Shown: positions 8,754-19,381, numbered from the stretch's first letter. The stretch: DNA of 40,649 nt from Batrachochytrium dendrobatidis JAM81 (GCF_000203795.2 NW_006281107.1:149500-190148), one strand, 5' to 3'. Numbers and translations: made by a program. Notes: generated from the sequence alone by a model not told the origin.

Positions 8754-8776
8754 CCCTTGAATGGTCGTCCTAAGGG
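8754..8776 (-). promoter_or_regulatory. CCCTT...AAGGG dyad upstream of TATA
   Basis: Plus strand reads CCCTTGAA, seven bases, then CTAAGGG: an imperfect dyad 34 bp from the TATA box. The corresponding site at 28071-28093 is a perfect 8-bp dyad with a 7-bp spacer. Confidence 0.5.
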
Positions 8777-9205
8777 CTAGTATTACTGTCAGGGTTGAAT
8801 GTTGATTTGTTACCAACGTCAAACTTTAAAGAGTCTCCCTTTATATGATGACCCACAATTTTGACTGAATTGCTATCTGACCATACGCTCGAATATCATG
8901 TGGTTGGCTATAAAGCTTCACCCTAAAAAGGGTTATGGTCAAGGGTTAGGGTTAAAAAATGAGCATAAACGAAAACTGAAATGAGTCGACACTCGGATAT
9001 TAGTTGGTCATCAACATGTGTTGTGATATCCCATGCTTGTTAAAATAACAAGTGATTGGCATGATTCAACGTACAAGTAGTGTATAGTGAATATCGGATG
9101 ATACCGTTTTACTTGAACAAGAGTGCTAAACTCATTGAAATAAATGTAATTTAGTCGTCTATTTCTGTACTACATTTTACACCCTCATTGTTACACAACA
9201 TCAAA

Positions 9206-9425
9206 TGTCTACAAAGAAAACAGCTGGAAATGGAATGTGTTTGTAGGAATAGAAAACATCATACACAAGATGACAGCAGTATTGCGTACATACAAATCAA
9301 AGTATGCTCTCATGATTGCCAACGGATTGATTGAAAACAACTTTATATCCAACTTGCCCATCAACTCTGTTGGAGTTTTGTGTAATCTGGTTTATATTAA
9401 TTTAAATGGAGTTGTGTGTGTATGA
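9206..9425 (+). pseudogene. truncated copy of the relic at 28527
   Basis: Starts ATGTCTACAAAGAAAACAGC as at 28527 and follows that copy to about 9366, where it diverges into unrelated sequence. Frames are interrupted by stops. See the longer copy for the tentative kinase-like assignment; nothing functional is expected here. Confidence 0.25.
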
Positions 9426-9433
9426 TCTGTAAC

Positions 9434-9735
9434 TGTTAGTAGTTGACAGAAAATAACAAATCAAAAGTGTAATGAGAGTTGCACAATAATTCAGGATCAG
9501 CAGACTTGGTTTTTTCAATGATAATGAAAAGATGTAATAAAACAATAATATGTTGAAATGGTTGGAAGAGTCATTTATTAATAAATATGAGTTATAGTCA
9601 GTCTTGTAGTAATTGATTGTTTGTATCTTGGTGACACGAACAAGTAGAATGTATGATGAGCAATCAGAAAAGTAAATTGATCAATAGGTGTAATTCCTAT
9701 TGTTTACCAAGTCAAATAGTGGAACTACGGCACAC
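9434..9735 (+). mobile_element. diverged LTR-like fragment
   Basis: Begins TGTTAGTAGTTGACAG and aligns by eye with 35873-36130 (AACAAATCAAAAGTGTAATGA, then AGTTGCACA, then CAGACTTGGT) and more distantly with the middle of the LTR at 32353-33018. No internal retroelement domains and no second terminus can be seen. Confidence 0.35.
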
Positions 9736-10780
9736 AAACATTGGTGATACGAGTCCTTGAATCATCACATATTACCATTTAGTATCCCGCATGGATACTC
9801 GACACATTTGGTAGTCATACATTGTATGGTCACCAAGTTTGAACCCACATTCATGTATTGTGTTGGACTGCCAATGTTGTCAATACAACTCTGTACACAC
9901 ATTTATTGTATTCTGAATCACGGATACGATCGCAATCTAATTCAACAACAATCATGGCACATGTCAGTAATGCAACTGTTGTTTGCATGCCAATCACCAC
10001 CAACAACACCACTGTATTGTCAACCATGTCATGGCACTGACTGTTTATCACACACCAACACTGTTAGTATTCCGTTTACATGACTAGACTGCAAGTTGTC
10101 GTATTCGTTCCTGTAGATTTGAAATTGTTAGTAATCGAGTTTTGATGTTCAATTCGTGCTGTTTTTGTATATTTTTGTATATTGCTGGACATTCAACTCA
10201 ACGTCTTGTTCCAAAGTAGACATGTGTTTGATGTCATGTTTGTATAATCGAAACAGGAATCCAGTTTGACAAGTAAACGCTGCAAGACTCTTGACAACCA
10301 GTCATGTACAGTATTGAGTCGGATGTTCATACTATTGATAGCATGACAATTGACAGTTCAAGAGTTATGTTGAAGCTTTTCTAATCATTGGCAATACTTT
10401 GAGTTTGCATATTGAAAGTATTACAGTTGGCATAAAGTATTGATACTGCTGATATGACCATCAATCCATACTGCATTGAACAGGACTGCAACACAGTATC
10501 ATATCACTAGATCAAGTGTTGAGGCAGCCGTTTAAAGGATTTTACCACTAATATTTGACCAGCTGTTGTGTGGATAAACCGTTACCCTATACTGACCGTA
10601 ACTTGAAACTGACTGACTATGCAAACCATTTCAATATATTTTTTAGTATATGGGTCAGGGTCACCAGTCCTTGACTATGAGTCCTGTTTCATTTAGTGGT
10701 TAAAGGGCTGTGCATAAAACAGCCTACACATGAGTATCTGTGCTACATATACCTAAATGGCGGTCGAGTTGTTGCTGCGT
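9736..10780. other. intergenic, no gene seen
   Basis: The open frame at 9757-10083 is threaded through repeat DNA shared in inverse orientation with about 5450-5560 and has no domain, so it is not called. From 10100 to 10780 I see only unique AT-rich DNA and no supportable element. Confidence 0.5.
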
Positions 10781-10822
10781 AAGCTTATATAACCCTTATT
10801 TTTTGATTATATATTTAACCGT

Positions 10823-10835
10823 TATAAAAGCATAG
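10823..10835 (+). promoter_or_regulatory. TATA-like element TATAAAAGCATAG
   Basis: 84-96 bp upstream of the ATG at 10919, and shared with 5791-5802. AACCCTTA at about 10792 and TTAAAGGG at about 10701 are the only CCCTT/AAGGG half-sites nearby; they do not form a close dyad. Confidence 0.5.
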
Positions 10836-10918
10836 TGCATATCTACAACCGACTCATTTATTACCAAGAATTGTCCTACCAATCGACAAGCTTTATCACA
10901 TTCATTCTCGTCAACAGG

Positions 10919-12151
10919 ATGAAATTCATATCGACTATTGTGTTGTCACTGTTGTCGGTGACGGTCAGTGCAGTAGTCATTGATCGTCCGTCTACCAGCG
11001 AATCAGAACCTGTAAAAGAATGTTCAACACAAATGCAGCAACACACTGGTATTTGTGCTTCAACTGGAACAGAGCAACAATCAACTGAAACCAATCATGA
11101 TGTAGCTCAATCAACTATAGATTCCGATGATCCCGACAACTCTGTTGAACAGTCCGATGAATCACCGTCATTATTTGAGTTATTTGACTTTGATGATGAT
11201 ATATTTGATGGTGCACCATACGACGGCGCTTGTCCTCTCCCTAAAAAATATATCCCAGAGAATGAACGGCCTATTCTCACACCTCAGCAAAGGCTGGATA
11301 GAGTCGAACAAAAAATGAGGAATAAGGGTATGGAAATTCCAGAAAGTGTTGGAGACGGATATCCGCACAAGATGAACGCCAAGACAAAGGAAAGAATACT
11401 AAAGACTAAACAATTGGGACGTAAGCGTAAACTGAGCCCGTCAGATAAAAAAAAGCTCAAGAGACTGAAGCTAGGAAGATTATGGATGTGTCGCAAGTTG
11501 GCTCTTGAACCTCCTGAAGAAGCATCGATAAGTGTTGTATCTGAACCTACTCCAGAATTAAAATCCATCTTAAAAACCGGATCTACTTTTAAACCCCACG
11601 GCTCAAAACACGATCATTCTAAAAAACATCAGCAAAAGTCAAGTCACGATGCTGGTTCAAAGAAAGCTAAAGTACGCTTTAACCCCAAGACTAAAACTTT
11701 TGAGTATCCACGTGAATCTGATACAAACGATGAGGAGGAAAGCCAACCTACTCAATCAACAAGCAATGAGGATGAAATTCAACCCACTCAATCAATAAGC
11801 AATGAGGATGAAATTCAACCCACTCAATCAATAAGCAATGAGGATGAAATTCAATCTACTCAATCAACAAACGATGAGGATGAAACTCAATCTACTCAAT
11901 CAACAAACGATGAGGATGAAATTCAATCTACTCAATCAACAAACGATGAGGATGAAACTCAACCCACTCAATCAACAAACGATGAGGATGAAATTCAATC
12001 TACTCAATCAACAAACGATGAGGATGAAATTCAATCTACTCAATCAACAAGCAATGAGGATGAAATTCAATCTACTCAATCAACAAGCAATGAGGATGAA
12101 ATTCAACCTACTCAATCAACAAACGATGAGGATGAAATTCAGCCCATTTGA
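10919..12151 (+). CDS. secreted protein with nuclear-type basic patch, SILK and RVxF motifs, and eleven acidic 12-residue repeats
   Basis: 410 residues from ATG 10919 (the upstream frame opens on GTG, and only this ATG gives a signal peptide: MKFISTIVLSLLSVTVSA). Order: Ser/Thr/Gln-rich region to about 85; an acidic patch (FDFDDDIFDG); a charged helix 125-165; a basic cluster at residues 167-187 (GRKRKLSP...KKKLKRLK); SILK at 216-219; KVRF at 251-254; then eleven 12-residue repeats of the type QPTQSTNDEDEI (276-407). SILK upstream of RVxF is a known docking pair of protein phosphatase 1 regulators, but short motifs occur by chance. Two AATAAA signals follow the stop. I do not recognise the family; a secreted effector acting on nuclear or phosphatase targets is a hypothesis only. 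Confidence 0.8.
   Translation: MKFISTIVLSLLSVTVSAVVIDRPSTSESEPVKECSTQMQQHTGICASTGTEQQSTETNHDVAQSTIDSDDPDNSVEQSDESPSLFELFDFDDDIFDGAPYDGACPLPKKYIPENERPILTPQQRLDRVEQKMRNKGMEIPESVGDGYPHKMNAKTKERILKTKQLGRKRKLSPSDKKKLKRLKLGRLWMCRKLALEPPEEASISVVSEPTPELKSILKTGSTFKPHGSKHDHSKKHQQKSSHDAGSKKAKVRFNPKTKTFEYPRESDTNDEEESQPTQSTSNEDEIQPTQSISNEDEIQPTQSISNEDEIQSTQSTNDEDETQSTQSTNDEDEIQSTQSTNDEDETQPTQSTNDEDEIQSTQSTNDEDEIQSTQSTSNEDEIQSTQSTSNEDEIQPTQSTNDEDEIQPI
11744..12139 (+). repeat. coding minisatellite, 11 x 36 bp
   Basis: Eleven in-frame units of 36 bp, each encoding Q(P/S)TQS(T/I)(S/N)(N/D)EDE(I/T). Variants fall into two haplotypes (SNEDE and NDEDE) arranged in blocks, consistent with unequal exchange. The array stops nine bases before the stop codon. 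A long open frame in the second phase is a by-product of the 36-bp period. Confidence 0.95.
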
Positions 12152-12202
12152 AAATTCAAACTCAAAATTAACAAGCCTGAAGTACCAAAACTAAAAATGT
12201 AT

Positions 12203-12227
12203 AATAAATCAATGTTTGAACAATAAA
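12203..12227 (+). terminator. polyadenylation signals
   Basis: AATAAA at 12203-12208 and 12222-12227, 51-76 bp past the stop. Confidence 0.5.
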
Positions 12228-12459
12228 CTGCTTAGTAATTCAATTTCATTGTAAAACTGGAATCACGCTATCAACAACCTTGTTTAGAATATGTTGTACT
12301 GTAGTGTATTATATGATTTATACTGTCAATTTGCATTTGTCATGTAAGCATTCAATCTTGTTTGTCCAATAAACACCTTGCATTGTCACCACCATTTCCA
12401 GTGTAGTAGTATGCTTGAATTGATCATATTGCACCAATCAGCTACTGTGCACTGAATGT

Positions 12460-12960
12460 ATCAGATGGTGTCATGAAATGATGGATAATATTCATGATTC
12501 AAATATCGACAGTCAAACATTGGTTAACCAACAGTTGTACGATTAAACAACTGACCCGTGTATTGACAAGTGATCAACCTCGATCCGGTCATGGTTGAAA
12601 CAGTGTATCACAGGACTTGAAAGTTGACACATTATTGCTGTGGTGTAATATTAGCAACTACACACAACTTGACATGAATGACAATGTTGATGTCAAAACT
12701 GTCAATGTATTACAGTGTATTGGTCAACAGTGACTGCAATCAATGACAATATTGCAGTCGATCCAATCCATGTGTTGATTGGAACAATCCACATCCACTT
12801 GTCAGATTCAGCATGTAAATGCATGTTTTGTAACACATTTACCAATCCAACAATTGACTGATTAACAATAATTAAATATTAAAATGTTGAATAAAAGACT
12901 CGAGTCATTATATTGAACACATGACAAATGTTTAAACACTTCAAAGTGTGTGAATTTGTC
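12460..12960 (+). repeat. CRN upstream flank, inverted copy of 3510-4100
   Basis: Partner of the tract upstream of the decayed CRN at 3460. It begins near GTCATGAAATGATGGATAATATTCATG and runs to the CRN promoter dyad. The 12152-12460 interval in front of it is unremarkable 3' flank with the dispersed string GATCATATTGCACCAATC at 12423. Confidence 0.8.
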
Positions 12961-12992
12961 TCACTTAAATTTTGAATGTGAGACAAATTCAC
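12950..12992 (+). promoter_or_regulatory. CRN promoter dyad GTGAATTTGTCTCA / TGAGACAAATTCAC
   Basis: A perfect 14-bp inverted repeat (12950-12963 and 12979-12992) with a 15-bp spacer, ending 44 bp before the CRN ATG. Between it and the ATG is a pyrimidine-rich leader (TTCTTTTTTTCTTTTCTTTTC), also seen before the CRN at 32215. Confidence 0.55.
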
Positions 12993-13036
12993 GTTTTGTT
13001 CTTTTTTTCTTTTCTTTTCTTTCAACAAACTCAAAA

Positions 13037-15264
13037 ATGACCAAATTTTATCTTCAATACAAGAACAACTCTCCAGTGCTTATCGATACAGACAACGGAA
13101 GAGGACCACAAGGAAATCTACCTCCGATTACTGTTTCTCATTTGATTTCAGCTTACAAGACTGCCACCACTCCCCTCCTTGATGCTATTCCTGTTGACGA
13201 ACTCACTCTTCATTTTGAGGTGTATGGTCCAGCCATTTCTCAATATGGGCTTCTGACATCTATTCAACATCCTTTTGGTTGTTACAACAGTCCACTGATT
13301 ATTAAATCCAAGAATGATGTGAATGTTGACCGTCCCTATCAAAGACACTTTGTACAAAGTCGAGCTGACCAAGAATTCATCGAAACCAATAATTTGAAAT
13401 TGAAAAACCCAAATGACGCTTTCAAGTATTTGATACATCATCTGGAAAATATTGTCGATGTATCAAGGCTACCAAATAACGCCGTATTTAACGACAATTG
13501 CTTGGAACACCGTCTTGATAGGAGAGTAACCAATTATCAAATTGACGATGTTGATAATATCAAACTGTTTTTTGCTGTTTCTGGTGCAGGAAAAACAAGG
13601 ATGTTTCTAGAGTTGCTTTATTCAAACTTTGGGTACTACTTTGCTTGCAAGAGCTCTCAAGATGACTTTGGTTCTAAAGCATGTATGAATGCCAGATGTA
13701 TTGCGACAGTAAACCTGAACTCACTAAGCATGCTATCCAACTGTTGTATTTCGTTCGGGTTTCTGTTTGCAACTACTTGATAAGCAAGGGATTCAAGGAA
13801 CCTTGGCAAATTCTTCTGGCTCAACTCCATCCTATCGCATTCTTTGGAGTTGACTTGTTTGAGCGTCTTTTTACGACCCTTGTAAAAGAACCTGGACTTT
13901 CCTCAACTGCTATTATAAACCCGTTTCCTTTTACTGCCATTGATGGAGTCCGAAATCTTGCACGAGGTCGTCGTTTTCATTTTCAACCAGAAAGTAGAAA
14001 CTTTCGTCCCTTTTTCACTCCATTTGTATACCATTCCAAAATGATGGGAATATTTCCTCATTGCCTACTGTCTGCCACCAGTATTGACTTTGAACTCATC
14101 AAAGGAACATCGGAGGGTAGTGTTATGAAGGATGGTCAAGTCACAGATTGTGTAGTTATATCAGATTTCCATTCTCTGACAAAGCTCGAGGTCGAACAGT
14201 ATGCTAGACAATTTTTACAAGATCATCAAGTCAATCAAGTGGATGCTATTATATCAAGAATTTCAGACTTTGAATTATGTCATGGAAGACCATGTTTCAT
14301 ATCGTATATTCTGGGCACATATATGAAATCAAATGATATTGACGCTGCGATTGGCAAATTTATCACTGGGATATCTAATGTTGATGGCCAGATTTTCCCG
14401 CTTAGATTCTTGAAAAATGACCTTGATAAAAACATTCGTTCATTTGACAAAGTCATTGCTGGTGATACCCTGTCAGGACCCATTTGCGACGCATTTATTG
14501 ATGCCATCTGGAAGGGAAAAATGCACCTTAAAGTGACAGACAATGACGGTGCTAATGCAATACTTTACGGCTTGGGATTTGGTCAGACTGTCAATGGAAC
14601 TATATCTTCCATTGAAATTCAAGAATTGGCTGTAATCGAGTGTCTTTGCTACTTTTTCCCCTTTGCACACACTGTCAAAAGTTTATACCAAAGAATTGGC
14701 TCGTATCCTAACCCTAACCCTCAAACGGTTGGCTATTTGGTGGAATACTTGGTTGCGTTTGCTTTAGTAGCCAACTATTCTGGTCCTGATGCTGCCAATA
14801 GTATCAAGACATCCCGAGATTTTGTATCCATATATTTACTATTTGATGATTCAGATCAAGTATACTTTCCCGATCATATGTGTGGACCAGATATCATCTA
14901 CAAGTGTGCCAATACAAAGACTGTATACATTGTCCAAATCAAATTTGTCAAGAAAATGTCAAAACAACAAGCTGCAAACGCTTACAATACTACAGATCCT
15001 GAACGCTTTTATTGCAAACGTAATGGCGGTGGAGTGTTGAAAGGGTTTGAAGAAGAACGAACTCACCTTTTTAGCACTTTGTCGGAACTACACGAATCAG
15101 GCTACTCATTGCAACAGACTCTGGTTATTCATACTGCTGAAAAGAACCCTGTTGATGTTCAAGATATGAGAATCATCAATAGTCAAAACTCGCCTCAGTT
15201 TTTTGACAAAATTGGCAACGGTGTTTGGGATTTTTTGGATTCAGTTGGAAATAACCTTCAATAA
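13037..15264 (+). pseudogene. Crinkler (CRN) effector, NTPase plus PD-(D/E)XK nuclease type, one frameshift
   Basis: ATG 13037 opens a CRN N-terminal domain (MTKFYLQYKNNSPVLI), then the linker GCYNSPLIIKSKNDV, then a P-loop VSGAGKTR (GAGKT at 13583-13597). Near 13680 the reading frame changes by one base, between the residues ...QDDFGSKA and YECQMYCDSKPEL. The second frame then runs 520 codons without a stop to 15264. Its C-terminal part has a restriction-nuclease-like core: E at 14743 in YLVEYLVAF, D at 14890 in GPDII, and QIK at 14935-14943. Crinkler-RHS-type effectors commonly join an NTPase to such a nuclease. The long, clean second frame suggests either a recent mutation or a base-calling error, not old decay. 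No GT-AG intron fits the shift. CRNs in this group lack a classical signal peptide, and none is visible here. Confidence 0.75.
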
Positions 15265-15299
15265 AGTTTCAAGATGAAATTGATATACAGATTGGATTT

Positions 15300-16430
15300 T
15301 CAAAATCAAAAATAACTTTGATTAGTCATATGCAACCAACACCAAACACGGAACCTTGAATATGAGCTCAATGATCAATTTTATCATCATGATTCGTAAT
15401 TGCAAATAGAACTTGTTCCAAAACATAGGAATCCAGTCGTCATTATAAATATCCTTGCATTGCATTGCATACACAACTCCATTTGTGTATATTGATGGTT
15501 TTGCACAAAACTGAATTGATGCTAAACTTGGAAATACTGACGATAACAAGACAGATGCATGAATGCATTCACTCCATTCAACAACAGACATAGTTTCCAA
15601 GATCCAAACATGTTCCGCAACAAGTGATTTGTATTTTTACAGGCAAAAGTAGATGCTACCAGTGTAACATCTGTCAATTCTGACATGTTCAAAGTAATAA
15701 CCAGCCAATAGTCTGGATTAAACAACAACACATGATGACCAATCGTCATTCCAAACACCAGGACAATGGAAAGGGTTCAACATGTAGAGTCAATCATTCC
15801 ACCACAATCAGAATTGTAAGTCATTGGATATTGACACTCTTGGATCACAAAATAATTAGACACACGATCGCATATCTTGTCAATGTTGCAATGCATTGCA
15901 TCAAAACTAATACTGACTCCAATATGTCTCCCGTTGTTGATTACAATGTGTTTGTGGCAATATAACCATCCAAATACTTTTATATTTACATTTTGCTGTT
16001 GATAGATTTGCAACAACAAGATTGTCAAAAACCAAGTTTTTAGCCATGCAAGGACCAGTCTCAGTGTTTACAGCAACAAAAACATTCAATCTCGGAGCCA
16101 ACCAACAACAATCATTTTTCAAGTCATGGATATATTTTGCAATAAACTTTGAATATTTGCCAATTCCAACTTTAACAAGGTTTAACAAGGTAGACACTTA
16201 TTGGCTTTGTTTGTATGAAAATATGTTGCTTGAAACAAATACAAATCTTGCCGCTCTTTTTTTAAACTGGATTGCTGCATATCATATCGTTCAATATCTG
16301 TTTTTTAGTTTGTGTGCAATGACGAGGTGTGTTGATAATGCTCCTGATTGTGTTGGAAAGAACAGTATGGATTTTCACCATCACTTTTATTTGGAAACAT
16401 TAAAAACAAGCATATTATAACCATATTCAA
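15300..16430 (-). pseudogene. unrecognised gene relic
   Basis: Minus-strand stretches with coding-like residue content alternate between frames: about 16197-16030 (VGIGKYSKFIAKYIHDL), 15660-15520 (FACKNTNHLLRNMFGSW), and 15600-15322 (DDWIPMFWNKFYLQLRIMMI). Stops and shifts separate them, and no start or domain can be assigned. It could be the tail of another CRN-like or membrane protein; equally, some of these frames may be chance. Confidence 0.25.
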
Positions 16431-17449
16431 TGCCAAAAACGGGAGTGATTGGGCAATTCACAAGCATGCACATAAAGCCGTATGATAAGACTGTGATATC
16501 AATGAATCCAATGGACAAATGTCTGCTCAATAGACATTTTTACATTATACATGAAAAATTCGATAACGTTGCAAGTAGCATCTCTTTTTGAAATACAAAC
16601 TTGATGAAAAGCGTTCAAAATGGTTGAATTCAAAGAGTGAACGGCAATGCAACAATCAAGAGCAAAATCAGTCAATTACAGTTCAACACTCAATGTTCAA
16701 CTCAGTTCAGGAAACAAATACAAACAAATCAGGAGTCTGATGAATAAAACAGTTTTTGAAGAGTATTTCTGCTATTGAAAATCGGATAGTGTATGCTATC
16801 AAAAATACATGTATTTTAGACGAGATCAAACAGGTGTTACGAAACTACGTTGCTTCAACTTGGAAACACCAGTTATTGCATTTGATGATGTTTTGTCAGC
16901 TGAAACTTTAAAATAAGTTGCTTGACCTGCTTTTCCAACACTCTTGTGAAAAGATTGATAAATGGAATATGTTGTATGAAATAAATTGATATGTTTCAAG
17001 AAAACAGTGTCAGAATCACTTGTTTTACACAATTTTGGATAAAATCAACTGTGGATGTTGACAAAAATGGCTTGGTAATGATTTGATTGAAAGAATGAGT
17101 GGCGGAATTATAGTGCACAAATGATACGACTTTTATAGATGTCTGTTAAGTAATATCGTGAATATACATGAACTTGTGAATGAATAGCGCAAAATACTAA
17201 CCATTGTTGTTTTAATGTCAAAATTTGATTACATTGACAAACACACCGTTATTATACATTGTATGATAGTACAATAATACCATATTTGTCATTATTTTGA
17301 CTGTACAAGACACGATTGAAATCAACTAAAGTAGCCAGTTGAATCTAGCCAGGACATTATATTTGCACAATTAGCTTGATTTGCTAATCATGTGATATAT
17401 TTATAATCTTTCATCCAGACACAGGTTACAAATTATACTAAAGCAAGGG
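16431..17449. other. intergenic, no gene seen
   Basis: A 68-codon minus-strand frame at 16826-17032 has no recognisable domain and no flanking signals. Nothing else was found. Confidence 0.45.
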
Positions 17450-17710
17450 GAATATCACACAATGCAACATGGACACACCACATTAAAAATACATATAGTA
17501 TCAGTTTGTCACTAATGAATTGTATTCAGTCGAGTTTATTGAGAGTCTGTTTGTGACTCTTGACAATGTGGTGAGTGTTTTCAGACACGACTCTTTGATC
17601 AGTTGTAGTTGTTGATTAACACCAAGAGTTCTGATGTACATCATATCAACTATAACATAATCAGGGCCATCATCCATTCAACAAATAACCAGTTTTATTG
17701 ATACATCTGT

Positions 17711-19331
17711 TTAGTCACCAGTTTTCTTGTAATTAAACTTTGATTGCTTACTACCACGGAGAGTATTACCAAGTCGCGACAATCTCCTAAGAGTAGATGT
17801 ACCATCTGAACCTGAAGTACTTGGTTCTTCAGGCAATCTAACAGTATTCATCAAATTCATGATCAATATCAATTGACATATCCACACATCAAACAACTTA
17901 CTGTGTTAATGGCCAGAGCACTCGATCACCATTCGAAATAGTAGGATATTCGCTGGTTGCAGTTTCGCATTCACATCCAGGACCAAATCCAATGCGTTTA
18001 TGTGCTCGATCAAATGTGACTGTAAGTCGGGTCATAAATGGTATACCAAGAGCTGCACGATCATTTGAACCAACTGCTACAGCAAACAGGACTATAATCC
18101 AACATGTATGTCAGCTAGGTTAATCAAACAACACATATTGCATACATTGCCAAATATTTACATCTTTCAGAATTGACTCTCTGTATATAGTCTTTGGGAC
18201 TTAGTTTGATTGTTACAACGGAATTATAGTTTTCAAGGGTTACGGGAGTTTCAGCATGCATTGTAATCGAAAGCGACGGCAGCTTGTTCCAATCGATATT
18301 GTAAGTGGATTCAGGCATTGCGTAGCTTCTCCAAAATATTTTTTTAATTTCTCTTTTGCTGAGCTTGCTAGTAAACAGATTATTTTTGATAGTGATCGCA
18401 CCACTATCAAGAATAGCACCAACCAACGCAGTCACGACTGTTTCAGGAAAAATCATATATGAAGAACATGTTTGTATATATGAATACAAAGTATGATCAT
18501 CTTCCACCTTTTTTTGAAATTCAGCAGGCAGATTCGCTTGTTCGCCATTGATTAGTATACTCTTGATGTTGACATTATGACAATCGTTTGTTGGCGATTG
18601 TACCCACGCGACACTTGTTCCATCCGTTCCACATTTTGGAGTTATATCCGTGTTTCCTATATTGACGAAGCTTTGCTGAAAAATATCATGCGAGCATAGT
18701 TGAAGACTAACCTCGTTATTGGAAATGACACCACCATTGTACAAAACATCCATCGCAGTGATTGGTGAATGATGCTCTGACAACGATGGGTGGCCAAAGC
18801 CAAATACTCCATCAAAATTTGGATTGATACCAAATAGATCTGGCGACTTTTTTTGAACTGCCAATACTGGTAAATCAATTCCAGTTATTTCGGTACCCGA
18901 AATTGTCACAGCGGCTGTGGAACTAAATGCATTATAATCATTGCCTCTGTAATTTATAGTAATAGGTTCCCCACTTGGAGTACTTTCTGGAGTCGAACCT
19001 AAATCGTCACTTGAACTAGGAAGTGGTACGATTATATCAGAAATCATTGAATCGAGCCGTAGATGCAACTATTTTAAACAAATGTGAGATTGATTAAACG
19101 TGGTGCAAATTGATATCGAATTACAATGCATGGCATGATACATACATCAACTCCATCAACATTAAATCTCATTGTGTAGCATTGAGCAACATCACCACCC
19201 AACACAACGGGTGATCGTTTTGACAGCCTACTGCTTGATTGACTGGTAATTTCAAAAGGTGAATGTAATGAAACTCGAATTGCAGAAACCGCCTGTAACG
19301 CAAGTAGAACGCATTCTAGAGTAATCAACAT
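17711..19331 (-). CDS. secreted aspartyl-protease-like protein, four exons, altered first catalytic motif
   Basis: Exons on minus: 19331-19146, 19068-18162, 18091-17902, 17837-17711 (469 residues). Introns have GTATGT/GTAAAT/GTAAGT donors, TAG acceptors and phases 0, 1 and 2, all shared with the gene at 24471. I use ATG 19331 (MLITLECVLLALQAVSA signal peptide); an ATG 42 bp upstream is destroyed in the paralogue. A propeptide with KR (SKRSPVV) precedes the mature part. The first active-site loop reads LDSMISDIIVPLP, where pepsin-family enzymes have DTGSSD; the second, GAILDSGAI, is canonical. The C-terminal block GxxFMTRL...HKRIGFGPGCEC is well preserved. Known family members are secreted endopeptidases; loss of Gly after the first catalytic Asp/Ser pair makes activity doubtful. 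Dyad and TATA elements lie just upstream. Confidence 0.8.
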
Positions 19332-19381
19332 TGTATCGAGTAGTGTAATGAAAATGGGTTGAATCTGGTACATGACTGCTG

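Larger units (their letters stand above)
7459..9380 (-). repeat. segmental duplication, direct copy at 26575-28697
   Basis: The 3' flank, the secreted gene, its promoter, telomere-like motifs and a downstream relic occur in the same order and orientation at 26575-28697. Flanks are more alike than the gene bodies: the promoter and signal-peptide region is near identical while the middle of the protein is strongly diverged. Confidence 0.85.

Noticed and set aside
9757..10083. A 108-codon plus-strand frame
   Set aside because: It runs through repeat DNA shared in inverse orientation with 5450-5560, has no domain, and the residues are not conserved.
11838..12194. A 118-codon repetitive frame (MRMKFNLLNQQT units)
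   Set aside because: It is the second phase of the 36-bp coding minisatellite; any 36-bp unit without a stop gives such a frame.
13660..13710. A short intron explaining the CRN frame change
   Set aside because: The only nearby GT-AG pair encloses about 13 bases, too short to be spliced.
16826..17032. A 68-codon minus-strand frame
   Set aside because: No domain, no paralogue, no promoter or polyadenylation context.
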